Shown here: one piece after another, positions 6,597 to 14,595 of the stretch | Position numbering within the stretch: the first letter of the stretch is position 1 | How the letters are laid out: every line of letters begins with the position of its first letter | NCBI GenBank assembly: GCA_041736705.1 | Contig: JBGSTC010000018.1 | Location: 1 to 28,927, forward strand | DNA: 28,927 bases | Source: GWE2-51-13 sp041736705 | GTDB lineage: Bacteria > Bacillota_I > Bacilli_A > Erysipelotrichales > Erysipelotrichaceae | Reading direction: 5' to 3' | The notes under the pieces: generated by a model | The model's input: the letters and a program-made list of their open reading frames with translations, nothing else | The model's database searches: none | What the model was told of the DNA's origin: nothing | Translations under genes and position numbers: made by a program

Positions 6597-7531
6597 GTGA
6601 GATTCTTCCTTTCTGCCGGATGTTCGCTAAGGAACGTCCGTATCTTCTCGTCGTTCAAATCCTGAACGACGGTTTCTTCTTTTTGGATGGTAAGCACGGA
6701 TGCCGCCAAGGCATAACTCAGGCAATGGACGAAATCGTCGCTGCGCAGACGCTCCGCCAAATACGCGCCTAGGAAACAATCGCCCGCCCCGGTCGCATTG
6801 ACGACCTGCTCGGGCACCATCTTCAATAAAACGGCATCGACGCCATTGGAGGCGGCGATCCCGTCTTCCCCTAAACTGATGATCACCTCGGATACACCGA
6901 TTTCGATGAACCGGTTCAACGCCGTGTGGACATCCTGCAGGGTTTCGATTTTCATATCCAACAGCACTTCGGCTTCATAGCGGTTGGGTTTCAACACATG
7001 GAAGCGATGAAGAAGATGCTTTGCCTTCAGCGCCTTCCGGGTTGAGATCGGATCCAATGCGAACCGACATCGGGCGGCTTCGCTTAGCGTTTCAATCACT
7101 TCTTGTTTCAGGTTGGTATCCAACACGCAAAAATCCTGGTCGTCCAAGGATCGGATCACCGGAATCAACCGGTTTTCATCCAATTCATCCAGGATTTCCA
7201 TGTCGCTGATCGCCAGATGCATGTCCCGCCCCGCATCCAAGACCGCAAGGTACATCGAACTGGCGTGGGTCGGACTGAAGCGGCTATGCGTGAGTCGTAT
7301 CCCCACGCGACGGCAATCCTCGGCGCAGGAGGTTCCTAAAAGATCGTTTCCGAAAATCGTCGCCAACTCCACTTTCGCACCGGCCAACACCGCATTGTGG
7401 GCGATGTTTCGTCCGACGCCTCCGAAAGAAACGCCGATCCTGCCGGGATTGGAATCCCGTATCCGTAACGGTTTGTCGGGTATACCGACCAAGTCGACGT
7501 TCGCTCCGCCGACCACAAGTATTTCTTTCAT
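6593..7531 (-). CDS. psuK: Pseudouridine kinase, PfkB family
   Basis: A 312-residue sugar/nucleoside kinase of the PfkB (ribokinase) family. The N-terminal GG-x-x-x-N-x-A motif is GGVGRNIAHNAVLAG near 37-51, and the C-terminal signature NATGAGDCFLGA near 245-256 carries the catalytic base D251. PfkB members with psuG next to them phosphorylate pseudouridine; that substrate is inferred from context. The ATG at 7531 has GGAGGG nine bases upstream, and is preferred over a TTG at 7549 that lies in the leader. A TATAAT box sits around 7554, giving a very short leader. It heads the operon that runs to ogt. Confidence 0.9.
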   Translation of the reverse strand: MKEILVVGGANVDLVGIPDKPLRIRDSNPGRIGVSFGGVGRNIAHNAVLAGAKVELATIFGNDLLGTSCAEDCRRVGIRLTHSRFSPTHASSMYLAVLDAGRDMHLAISDMEILDELDENRLIPVIRSLDDQDFCVLDTNLKQEVIETLSEAARCRFALDPISTRKALKAKHLLHRFHVLKPNRYEAEVLLDMKIETLQDVHTALNRFIEIGVSEVIISLGEDGIAASNGVDAVLLKMVPEQVVNATGAGDCFLGAYLAERLRSDDFVHCLSYALAASVLTIQKEETVVQDLNDEKIRTFLSEHPAERKNLT

Positions 7532-7616
7532 CGATTTCCCTCCACACAATTATACCAAAGTCTTTCATTCTTCGTGATGAAGTTATATCATAATGTTAAA
7601 AGAAAGGGCTTTAGAA

Positions 7617-9116
7617 ATGAAAGATATTTCACTTACCCGCCGCTTCGCTGCCTATGTGCAGAAAGACGCGGCGTATGCTTTGGCTTTGCGTACGATGTAT
7701 TTCGATATGGCGACCATCGCCCCCAAGAAAGGCGCAGCCTACCGTAGTCAATTGTTATCGATTTTAAGCGGCGAAGCCTTCGCCCATGCGACGTCGAAGT
7801 CGACGATCGCCCTTCTCCAGAAGATCGCCGACCAGTCGAACGACCGCTTCGCGCAGGATCAGGCGAAAGCGATCTTAAGGGATTTGGAGAAGATCCGCTT
7901 CATCCCCAAGAAACAGTACGTTGAATTCAATAAGTTGTGCAGCGATGCCGAACTTGAATGGGAACAAGCACGCGAAGAAAAGAACTTCAGCCGTTTCGCC
8001 CCGTATCTTCATCGATTGGTCGAAGGGACGAAGGCGAACGTCAAGACTCGCCAACGCAAGGAATGCGATTACGATGTCTTGCTTGGGGATTATGAACCCA
8101 ACATGACACAGGTCGAATATGACCGGTTCTTCACGGTCGTCAAAGAGAAGTTGGTGCCGTTCCTTCATCGTCTTCTGACGGAAGGCGTCAAACCCGACAC
8201 TTCCTTCTTGTATAAGGTTTATCCGGTGGAAAAACAGAAGCAATTCATGGAAATCCTGAAGGAAGCCTTGTTTGTGGATCCCAAGAGTTCCTACTTGGCG
8301 ACCAGCGCCCATCCCTTCTCTTCTTCCCTGAGTAAGTTCGACAACCGGATCACCGTCCGCTATCTCTCCGACAACGTCGCCTCCGCGATCTTCTCCTTGA
8401 TCCACGAAGTCGGACACGCGACCTATAACCATCAGGTGGACCAAGCGTACGAAGGCACGGTATTCTTCGACAACATGTCCATGGGGATGCACGAAAGCCA
8501 AAGCCGGATGATGGAGAACATGCTTGGAAGAAACAAGTCCTTCTGGGTGAACCTCTATCCGAAACTGGTCGCGCTTTTCCCCGAGAATTTGTCGGAGGTG
8601 TCGCTTGACCAATGGGTCGCCGCGATCAACGCCGTGGAACCTGGATTCATCCGGACCGAAGCCGATGAACTGACCTATCCGCTTCATATCCTACTCCGCT
8701 ATGAAGTCGAACGGGGGTTCTTCGACGGAACCGTCACGGTCGACAACGTGGAAAATGTATGGAACCAGAAGATCCATGATTTCTTGGGATTAGATGTAAA
8801 AGACAGCGCCGAAGGCGTTTTACAGGACATCCACTGGTCATCCGCAAGCTTCGGATATTTCCCGACCTATGCCTTGGGCAGTGCCTATAGCGCCCAATGG
8901 ATGGTTGCGATGCGCAAGGATCTGAATGTTGAACAATTACTTGAAGAAGGTCGTATGGATCTCATCAAACAATGGTTGATGGAAAAGATCCACACGTTCG
9001 GTGGGAAACGCCAGGCCGACGAACTTCTCAAGGAAGTCACCGGCGAATCCTTCAATCCGATGCATTATGTGGATTACTTGATCGGAAAGTATTCAATCCT
9101 TTATCAATTGAAGTAA
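7617..9116 (+). CDS. M32 family metallocarboxypeptidase
   Basis: A 499-residue cytoplasmic zinc carboxypeptidase (thermostable carboxypeptidase 1 family), which trims C-terminal residues from peptides. The zinc site is HEVGH at 263-267, followed by the M32-specific HESQSR at 292-297 with the further conserved histidine and glutamate; GSAYSAQW near 423-430 is another family block. The length is the normal one. The ATG at 7617 is chosen because GAAAGGG lies about ten bases ahead; an in-frame ATG at 7593 has no ribosome-binding site. It is divergent from psuK. No terminator is evident in the 180 bases before the next plus-strand gene. Confidence 0.94.
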   Translation: MKDISLTRRFAAYVQKDAAYALALRTMYFDMATIAPKKGAAYRSQLLSILSGEAFAHATSKSTIALLQKIADQSNDRFAQDQAKAILRDLEKIRFIPKKQYVEFNKLCSDAELEWEQAREEKNFSRFAPYLHRLVEGTKANVKTRQRKECDYDVLLGDYEPNMTQVEYDRFFTVVKEKLVPFLHRLLTEGVKPDTSFLYKVYPVEKQKQFMEILKEALFVDPKSSYLATSAHPFSSSLSKFDNRITVRYLSDNVASAIFSLIHEVGHATYNHQVDQAYEGTVFFDNMSMGMHESQSRMMENMLGRNKSFWVNLYPKLVALFPENLSEVSLDQWVAAINAVEPGFIRTEADELTYPLHILLRYEVERGFFDGTVTVDNVENVWNQKIHDFLGLDVKDSAEGVLQDIHWSSASFGYFPTYALGSAYSAQWMVAMRKDLNVEQLLEEGRMDLIKQWLMEKIHTFGGKRQADELLKEVTGESFNPMHYVDYLIGKYSILYQLK

Positions 9117-9298
9117 TCGCTAACACACCAGCGCTTTTCATAGCCATATGCTGAGAATATGTTTGGAATCTATTGATATACACGCCCCCGGATCGTTGAA
9201 AAGCTCTGCTAATTACCACACATCGGCGACTCTACTTTTAATCCATTGATAATTTGTCGAAAATGAATCAGTATTGAATCATGATTCGGGGGGCTCCT

Positions 9299-10213
9299 AT
9301 GAATAACAAGAAGGTTGGTCAGTTCATTGCGCTACGGCGAAAAGAGTTAGAAATGACTCAAAGTCAGCTCGCGGCAAAACTCAACGTATCGGATGGGGCG
9401 GTGTCGAAATGGGAAAGAGGCATCAATTACCCTGACATCGCGATGGTTGAAGACTTGTCGGCGGTTTTAGATGTATCCGTCATGGAACTAATGCAAGGCG
9501 AGTTGAATCATGATACTGCCAACGATCCTCAAATCAAAGTAGCGGTTCAAGAAACATTGAACTATTCCAGGGTTATCGATTCAAGGAAAAAGAAGACATA
9601 CACACGTTCGATCCGGACCTGGCAAGTGCTACTTATCGTTTTAATTGCTACAACAATTTTGGCCAACCCCGTTTTTACCATCTATCAAGATCTTGCATCT
9701 GAGGAAACTTATGATCGCATTATCTCTCATGTTGAGGAAAACAACTGGGGCGCTGTTAGTTGGAATACTGATTATTATCTTTCGCATTTCTATGGTGCCT
9801 CCAAATATAACGAAATCAAGTCGATTCAAACAATGGCGTCAGAAAAGATGGCGAAATCCAATTTTGATAACTTGATGAATCGTTCCGGATTAACGAAGGG
9901 CGAGCTTGAGACGCTTTTCCTTGTATTGAGGAAAGTGGGAGTGAATCAATTTGGTTCATTGAAGTATCCCGAAAGCGAACTTGATACAGAGCAAGTGTTT
10001 ATCTTCGGTTACATAAGTGACGAATATTTAGGAGACTTGGTAGTAAACTACCAAAACAGAACGATTACACGTGTAGCGATTGCTGCGGCAATTTTCAACG
10101 GGGATGAACCTGTGACTTACTTCACACTCTATTCAGACACAGATGGCTTCTTGCTAACCTTCGACGATGTTAGAATCGCCATCGATGACTACTATACTCA
10201 ACTGAATAAATAA
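9299..10213 (+). CDS. Membrane-anchored XRE-type transcriptional regulator
   Basis: A 304-residue protein. Residues 6-62 are a Cro/C1-type helix-turn-helix with the classic block MTQSQLAAKLNVSDGAVSKW, then a linker, a single transmembrane helix at about 108-127, and a 175-residue C-terminal domain that should lie outside the membrane. This is the layout of one-component membrane regulators that sense something outside the cell or in the membrane. The outer domain is not one I recognise. The start at 9299 follows GGGGGCTCCT, a weak Shine-Dalgarno; an in-frame codon at 9281 is less likely. Codons are visibly AT-richer than in neighbouring genes, suggesting transfer or different selection. The intervening 9117-9298 region shows no gene or clear terminator. 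Confidence 0.85.
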   Translation: MNNKKVGQFIALRRKELEMTQSQLAAKLNVSDGAVSKWERGINYPDIAMVEDLSAVLDVSVMELMQGELNHDTANDPQIKVAVQETLNYSRVIDSRKKKTYTRSIRTWQVLLIVLIATTILANPVFTIYQDLASEETYDRIISHVEENNWGAVSWNTDYYLSHFYGASKYNEIKSIQTMASEKMAKSNFDNLMNRSGLTKGELETLFLVLRKVGVNQFGSLKYPESELDTEQVFIFGYISDEYLGDLVVNYQNRTITRVAIAAAIFNGDEPVTYFTLYSDTDGFLLTFDDVRIAIDDYYTQLNK

Positions 10214-10247
10214 CATCACAGGGTCAAATCAAAATCTTACTTGTTAT

Positions 10248-10264
10248 AGGAGATATAGTCTCCT
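10248..10264 (+). other. Inverted repeat downstream of the XRE regulator
   Basis: AGGAGA (10248-10253) and TCTCCT (10259-10264) are perfect arms with a five-base spacer, 35 bases after the stop. No T-run follows, so it is not a standard terminator; it could be an RNA 3' hairpin or a protein-binding site. Confidence 0.35.
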
Positions 10265-10298
10265 TCGATGAACAAATCGTTTTACATCTAGAAACACG

Positions 10299-10322
10299 AA
10301 AGCCTCTCTCGGGGCTTTTTTA
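10299..10322 (+). terminator. Intrinsic terminator of the XRE regulator gene
   Basis: AGCCTC (10301-10306), loop TCTC, GGGGCT (10311-10316) with one G-T pair, extended by AA/TT and followed by TTTTTT on the plus strand. Confidence 0.75.
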
Positions 10323-10733
10323 ATAGATGAGGCTGTTGGCGGGACAGGGATGTTGGTTATCTTTCTTGAAGATCACCGCTTTTTGGTTCACATCCAACGT
10401 CAGATCGTTGATGATGACCGTATTGTCCGCGTTCCAGTGAAGCGTGATGCTTTTACAGTAATATTGTTTAAAAAGGTTTTTAGTGACGAGTCGGTTGCGG
10501 TTATCATAGATGCTGACGGAGACATAAGAGTCTTTCAGACTCGGTTTGCTTTCACGATAGATCTTCGCGATGTAGCTCTTATCCGGGGATGCCATGGTGA
10601 TGAAGGGGGCTTTGTAGGTCGAATCGATGAAATTGAAGTTAAAGTAAAGGATCAGGACGAGTCCTCCGACGATACCGAAGACCACCCCGAAATATTTCAG
10701 CATATCCAACGTCCCTCGCCAATCGAAACTTCG
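10320..10733 (-). CDS. Single-pass membrane protein of unknown function
   Basis: A 137-residue protein with one hydrophobic helix at about residues 12-35 and a C-terminal domain of about 100 residues, probably outside the membrane. That domain has the pattern SPDKSYIAKIYR ... WNADNTVIINDLTLDV, similar in style to the DUF5412 group of small membrane proteins (a loose resemblance from memory, not a firm match). Two late cysteines (KQYYCKS and HPCPAN) could form a disulfide. The ATG at 10733 follows CGGGG; a TTG 24 bases upstream is the alternative. It faces the XRE regulator gene tail to tail; no functional link is shown. Confidence 0.65.
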   Translation of the reverse strand, partial: RSFDWRGTLDMLKYFGVVFGIVGGLVLILYFNFNFIDSTYKAPFITMASPDKSYIAKIYRESKPSLKDSYVSVSIYDNRNRLVTKNLFKQYYCKSITLHWNADNTVIINDLTLDVNQKAVIFKKDNQHPCPANSLIY

Positions 10734-10799
10734 CATTGTACTACCCCGTTCTTTCAATTACAATCTCATATTTCCGGCTAAATATCAATGATTGAATCA

Positions 10800-10823
10800 A
10801 AAAACGCGATTTCTCGCGTTTTT
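10800..10823. terminator. Bidirectional terminator downstream of the EF-G-like gene
   Basis: AAAAACGCGA (10800-10809), loop TTTC, TCGCGTTTTT (10814-10823): a perfect ten-base stem with an A/T end on each side, four bases beyond the stop of the EF-G-like gene. It separates that gene from the membrane protein gene that follows in the same direction. Confidence 0.85.
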
Positions 10824-10826
10824 GGT

Positions 10827-12911
10827 TTAGTCTTCGTCTTCTTCGTGGAGTTTGTCTTTGGCTGCCGCAGCGATGACTTTTTCAGCGATCGGTTGAGGCG
10901 CCGCTTCATAGCGGTCGAAGGTCTGCGTATAGACGCCGCGTCCTTGGGTGAATGAGCGAAGTTCCGTCGGATAGTGCATCATTTCGGACATCGGGGCTTC
11001 GGCTGTAATGACTTGTTCCCCTTCGTTATTGAGTTCCATCCCCAGGATCATCCCGCGACGTTTGTTGAAGTCGCCGATGACGGTACCGGTGTATTCTTCA
11101 GGAATGGTGACGACGGCTTTCACGATCGGTTCAAGCAAGATCGGTTTCGCCGCGGGCATCCCTGCTTTATAGGCAAGACGCGCCGCCGATTTGAACGCGA
11201 TTTCCTTGGAGTCGACTTCGTGGTACTTCCCGTCGACCAAGGTCGCTTTGACCCCGACGACTTTGTATCCCGCCAACATCCCTTTCAGCATGCATTCCCT
11301 CAACCCGGCTTCGACGGCCGGGAAGTATTGTTTCGGTACCGCCCCGCCGACGACTTTTTCTTCAAAGACCATGTCGAGGCTGTCGGTCGGTTCGAAGGTG
11401 ATCCAAACGTCGCCGAATTGCCCCGCCCCGCCGGATTGTTTCTTGTGTTTCCCTTCGACGGTCACTTTACCGCGGATGGTTTCACGATACGGGATCCTGG
11501 GGTCGTGCAGTTCGACGTCGATCTTGTATTTCGATTTCAGTTTGTTGACGATGACGTCGAGGTGTTGGTCGCCCAATCCGAAGAGGATCAGTTCGCCGGT
11601 CTCCGCGTTCTTGTCCAAACGGCAACCCGGATCTTCTTCCGCCACTCTCTGCAAGCTGGTGGACATCTTGTCTTCGTCGTTCTTGCTCTTGGGCCAGATA
11701 CTCATCGCCAACATCGGTTGCGGGAAGAGGATTTCCGGATAGGTGATCGGTTTTTCCTTGGTGGCCAAGGTATCGTTGGTACGCGTGTATTGGAGTTTGA
11801 CGATGCATCCGATATCACCGGTGAAGAGTTTTCCGACGGCGATCTGATGCTTGCCTTTGATGATGAAAATCTGGTTGATCTTCTCGGGCTTGTCCTGTTG
11901 GATGTTGTGGACATGCGCATCGGTGGTCAGGACTCCGGTCATGACTTTGACATAGGAGATCCGACCGACGAAGGGGTCGACGATGGTTTTAAACACTTGG
12001 CACGACAGGGCTTCGTTTTCGTTGGTGTGCAGTTTGATGGCTTTTCCGTTGAGGTCGAATCCTTCGATCGTCCCCTTTTCGCCATAACTCGGGAAGTATT
12101 CCGCGATCAGGTCCATCAAGCGTTCGATGCCGGTCAATTGGATCGACGATCCGCAGTATACCGGGACGATGTCGCCGCTACGGACACCCGTACGGACGCC
12201 TTGAAGCAATTCGGATTCGCTGAAGGCTTCCCCGGAGAAGAATTTCTCCATCAAGTCGTCGGAGGTCATCGCGACCGCTTCGGAAATCTGGTTGATGTAT
12301 TCTTCGACGCTGGGCAACAGGTTCGCCGGCACTTCCTTGGCGTTTTCCCTATCGTTGTAGTACCAAGCTTTGTTTTTCAGGATATTGACGGATCCGACGG
12401 ATTTCCCGCCTTCGAAGATCGGGATTTCAAACGGAATGACCGATTTCCCGAAATGATCGCGCAGACTTTGGTAGGACTTTTCAAACGACGCGTTTTCCTC
12501 ATCCATCTTATTGATGAAGAAGATGGTCGGCAGTTTACGTCTGGAGGTGGATTTCCATGCCCGGATCGTCCCGGTTTGGACGCCGTCCTTGGCACTGACG
12601 ACGATCAAGGCATTGTCGGCGACGGCCAAACCCGCTTCGGTTTCCTGCTGATAATCCAAGAATCCCGGGGTATCGATGAAGTTGATCTTCGTCCCCTTCC
12701 ATTCGATAGGCGCGATCGAAGCATACACCGTCAACCCGCGTTTGATTTCTTCCGCATCGTAATCCATGACGCTGGTCCCTTCAAGGGTTTTCCCCATCCG
12801 GTCGGTCGCCTTGGTGAAATAAAGCATCGCTTCGACGACGGATGTTTTCCCGCCGCCGCTATGGCCAAGCAAACAAATATTCCGCACTTCGTGTGCCAGA
12901 TAATCTCGCAT
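10827..12911 (-). CDS. Elongation factor G-like GTPase (EF-G2 type)
   Basis: A 694-residue translational GTPase with the full EF-G domain order. G motifs are GHSGGGKTS at 16-24, KRGLTV near 58-63, DTPG at 80-83 and NKMD at 134-137. The P-loop reads GHSGGGKT rather than the GHVDAGKT or GHIDAGKT of translocase EF-G, and the switch region lacks the ERERGITI block. Both mark the EF-G-like paralogue class, whose job (translocation under stress, ribosome rescue or other) is unsettled. Later domains are intact, including GRGVYTQTF near the C-terminus. AGGAGG precedes the ATG by 12 bases. It lies 15 bases after the ankyrin gene, so the two are very probably co-transcribed. Confidence 0.93.
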   Translation of the reverse strand: MRDYLAHEVRNICLLGHSGGGKTSVVEAMLYFTKATDRMGKTLEGTSVMDYDAEEIKRGLTVYASIAPIEWKGTKINFIDTPGFLDYQQETEAGLAVADNALIVVSAKDGVQTGTIRAWKSTSRRKLPTIFFINKMDEENASFEKSYQSLRDHFGKSVIPFEIPIFEGGKSVGSVNILKNKAWYYNDRENAKEVPANLLPSVEEYINQISEAVAMTSDDLMEKFFSGEAFSESELLQGVRTGVRSGDIVPVYCGSSIQLTGIERLMDLIAEYFPSYGEKGTIEGFDLNGKAIKLHTNENEALSCQVFKTIVDPFVGRISYVKVMTGVLTTDAHVHNIQQDKPEKINQIFIIKGKHQIAVGKLFTGDIGCIVKLQYTRTNDTLATKEKPITYPEILFPQPMLAMSIWPKSKNDEDKMSTSLQRVAEEDPGCRLDKNAETGELILFGLGDQHLDVIVNKLKSKYKIDVELHDPRIPYRETIRGKVTVEGKHKKQSGGAGQFGDVWITFEPTDSLDMVFEEKVVGGAVPKQYFPAVEAGLRECMLKGMLAGYKVVGVKATLVDGKYHEVDSKEIAFKSAARLAYKAGMPAAKPILLEPIVKAVVTIPEEYTGTVIGDFNKRRGMILGMELNNEGEQVITAEAPMSEMMHYPTELRSFTQGRGVYTQTFDRYEAAPQPIAEKVIAAAAKDKLHEEDED

Positions 12912-12926
12912 TGTGTCGTGTTCCTC

Positions 12927-13595
12927 CTATTTCAAGAACGGTTTCAAATCCGTGAAGTTGTGCTCGCGTACATAATGAATCGCCTTATTACCTTCTTTAT
13001 CCGTGATTTCCTTATCGGCCCCGTGATCCAGGAGGTAGGTGACCAGTTCCTGATATCCGGAGTAACTCGCACGCATCAACGCCGTGCATCCGTTGGAATC
13101 CTGCGCATTGATCAACGCACCCGCCGCCAATAGTTTCTTGATGACTTCGACCCGAAACGCCAGGCAGGCTTCCATCAAGGCCGTACGACCCATTTCATCC
13201 GCCGCATTGGCATCCGCGCCATACTTCAGCAACAATTCGACGACATCGTCATGACCCAGGAAACTCGCACGCATCAGTGCGTTGCGTCCCTTGGCGTCCT
13301 GCACGTTCACTTCGGCCGCCAGTTCCAGCATCATTTTGACGATGGCTTCGTGCCCTTTCTTCGCCGCACCCATCAAAGCGGTCTTCCCGTTGATGTCGCG
13401 CGCATTCACATCGGCCCCGTTGTCCAACAGGTAGCGGACGACTTTCTCGTGTCCGCGCTTCGCACTGCGCATCAGCGCCGTTCTCTGTTCACCATTGCGA
13501 ACATTGACGTCGGCACCCTTTTGCAGGTTTGCCACGACCTTGGCGAAATCACCGGCGGCCGCTGCTTCGAAGAAAACTTGATTTGTTTGATCCAT
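12927..13595 (-). CDS. Ankyrin-repeat protein
   Basis: A 222-residue cytoplasmic protein made almost wholly of about seven ankyrin repeats of 33 residues. Each repeat has the pattern TALMRAA-KxGH-xxVVxxLLxxGADVNAxDxxG; the last is degenerate. The usual TPLH signature is replaced by TALM (or NALM) in five consecutive repeats, suggesting duplication inside this gene. Ankyrin repeats bind proteins; no enzymatic part is present. The ATG at 13595 follows AAAGGAGG; an upstream in-frame start at 13676 would add 27 residues that overlap the promoter and is rejected. It is the first gene of a two-gene operon with the EF-G-like GTPase, which makes the GTPase or the ribosome a plausible but unproven partner. 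Confidence 0.92.
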   Translation of the reverse strand: MDQTNQVFFEAAAAGDFAKVVANLQKGADVNVRNGEQRTALMRSAKRGHEKVVRYLLDNGADVNARDINGKTALMGAAKKGHEAIVKMMLELAAEVNVQDAKGRNALMRASFLGHDDVVELLLKYGADANAADEMGRTALMEACLAFRVEVIKKLLAAGALINAQDSNGCTALMRASYSGYQELVTYLLDHGADKEITDKEGNKAIHYVREHNFTDLKPFLK

Positions 13596-13651
13596 AACAT
13601 ATTCCTCCTTTGTTTGTTCAAACGGGATTTTTCTGATAAAAAAAGATGGAC

Positions 13652-13680
13652 ATGATAAATCCACCTTAAAAATCATTCAA
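13652..13680 (-). promoter_or_regulatory. Promoter of the ankyrin/EF-G-like operon
   Basis: Minus strand: -35 TTGAAT (13680-13675), exactly 17 bases, -10 TATCAT (13657-13652), about 56 bases before the chosen ATG. Confidence 0.6.
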
Positions 13681-13697
13681 TTTACGAAAACGGGCGC

Positions 13698-13793
13698 AGG
13701 ACAAGTGTCCTCCATTACTTTGTTCTCCATTTTGGGGGACAATCAAGAGAAGTACCATATGGCAACACCCCGTTTCATGATTTGCTTTGTCCT
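13698..13793. promoter_or_regulatory. Cluster of GGACA/TGTCC elements
   Basis: A palindrome AGGACA-AG-TGTCCT (13698-13711) lies about 20-30 bases upstream of the ankyrin -35 box. Further half-sites are TGTTCT (near 13721), GGACA (13737-13741) and TGTCCT (13788-13793). The 345-base gap 13596-13941 otherwise holds two divergent promoters and no gene. A binding site for a dimeric regulator is inferred. Confidence 0.35.
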
Positions 13794-13884
13794 GTTAATT
13801 CCATTTTATCCTTTTAGAAATCGATTACAAGTGTTTTAATACGACAATCTTCTCCTTTTTCGATTTTCTTCGTCTTTTGTCTTG

Positions 13885-13925
13885 TAACCACTTACATTGA
13901 CCTTTTTAACCTGTTACCATAGAGT
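13885..13925 (+). promoter_or_regulatory. Promoter of the YhhN-family gene with paired direct repeats
   Basis: TTGACC (13897-13902), 17 bases, TAGAGT (13920-13925) is a moderate promoter ending just before the ribosome-binding site. Two copies of TAACC-NN-TTAC lie at 13885-13895 and 13907-13917, exactly 22 bases (two helical turns) apart, one upstream of the -35 box and one in the spacer. Same-face direct repeats suggest a regulator binding as a tandem; this is inference. Confidence 0.45.
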
Positions 13926-13941
13926 CACGGGAGGTGTTCCC

Positions 13942-14595
13942 ATGATCGTCCTCATTCCTTTGAGTTCCCTGGTTTTCACAATCCTCTTGATCTTCGCGAC
14001 GTTGAACGACTCCCCGGACCGTCTTTGGTTCAAGCTGATGGCTTGCGCGCATTTCGTCGTTTTGGGTCTCGGTGCGTTTGTCTACGCGGATCCGACGATA
14101 CGCGAATACGGCATCTTGTTTGGCTTAAGTCTCTCGTTTCTCGGTGATCTGTTTCTAGCCCTCCGCCATCAATCGAAGCGTTATTTCGTATTGGGGATCG
14201 CTTTCTTCACGCTTGCCCAGTTCGCCTATCTTTCGATCTATCCCTGGACTTCGTTTCATTACCCGGTCTTCGTCATCGCCCTTAGCCTTCAGATCTTGAC
14301 TTTATGGGCGTTTAGCCAAAAAGGCGTCCTGGAACTCCCGAATAAAATCCTTCCCTTATTACTCCTCTATGATCTCGCGTTGGTCGCGATGGTTTCGTTC
14401 GCATTTGGTCTCTATTCGTTCGAACCCAATCCCGTGACCCTGCTTCGGCTTGCTTCATCATTAGCTTTCTTTCTTTCCGATTCGATCTTATTCATGGTCT
14501 ACTTCATCAAACCGAAAAAAAAGGCACGCGTTTATATCGCGTACCTGCTGCTTTATCATTTCGCCCAAACGCTGATCGCGCTTAGTCTTTGGTAG
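13942..14595 (+). CDS. YhhN-family membrane protein (lysoplasmalogenase-like)
   Basis: A 217-residue protein with about seven to eight membrane helices and little else. The family motifs are visible: GLSLSFLGDLFLAL near 57-70, with the conserved G-D pair, and ASSLAFFLSDSILFMVYF near 173-190, and a C-terminal YHFAQTLIALS. Characterised YhhN proteins (TMEM86 relatives) hydrolyse the vinyl-ether bond of lysoplasmalogens; whether this bacterium makes plasmalogens is unknown from the window. The ATG at 13942 follows GGGAGG. Its last 14 bases overlap the end of the convergent lipoprotein gene, and no terminator separates them. Confidence 0.82.
   Translation: MIVLIPLSSLVFTILLIFATLNDSPDRLWFKLMACAHFVVLGLGAFVYADPTIREYGILFGLSLSFLGDLFLALRHQSKRYFVLGIAFFTLAQFAYLSIYPWTSFHYPVFVIALSLQILTLWAFSQKGVLELPNKILPLLLLYDLALVAMVSFAFGLYSFEPNPVTLLRLASSLAFFLSDSILFMVYFIKPKKKARVYIAYLLLYHFAQTLIALSLW

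Noticed and set aside
7875..8687. A 270-codon minus-strand frame inside the M32 carboxypeptidase gene
   Set aside because: Antisense shadow of a gene with intact catalytic motifs; no start signal and no domain.
9149..9250. A 33-codon plus-strand frame before the XRE regulator
   Set aside because: No ribosome-binding site and no protein-like features.
10974..13133. A 719-codon open frame on the plus strand, antisense to the EF-G-like and ankyrin genes
   Set aside because: It mirrors two well-supported genes, has a D/F/R-heavy composition typical of antisense frames, no ribosome-binding site and no recognisable domain.
13759..13839. A 26-codon hydrophobic plus-strand frame before the YhhN gene
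   Set aside because: Only a weak purine run upstream; the length and composition are expected by chance in AT-rich DNA.
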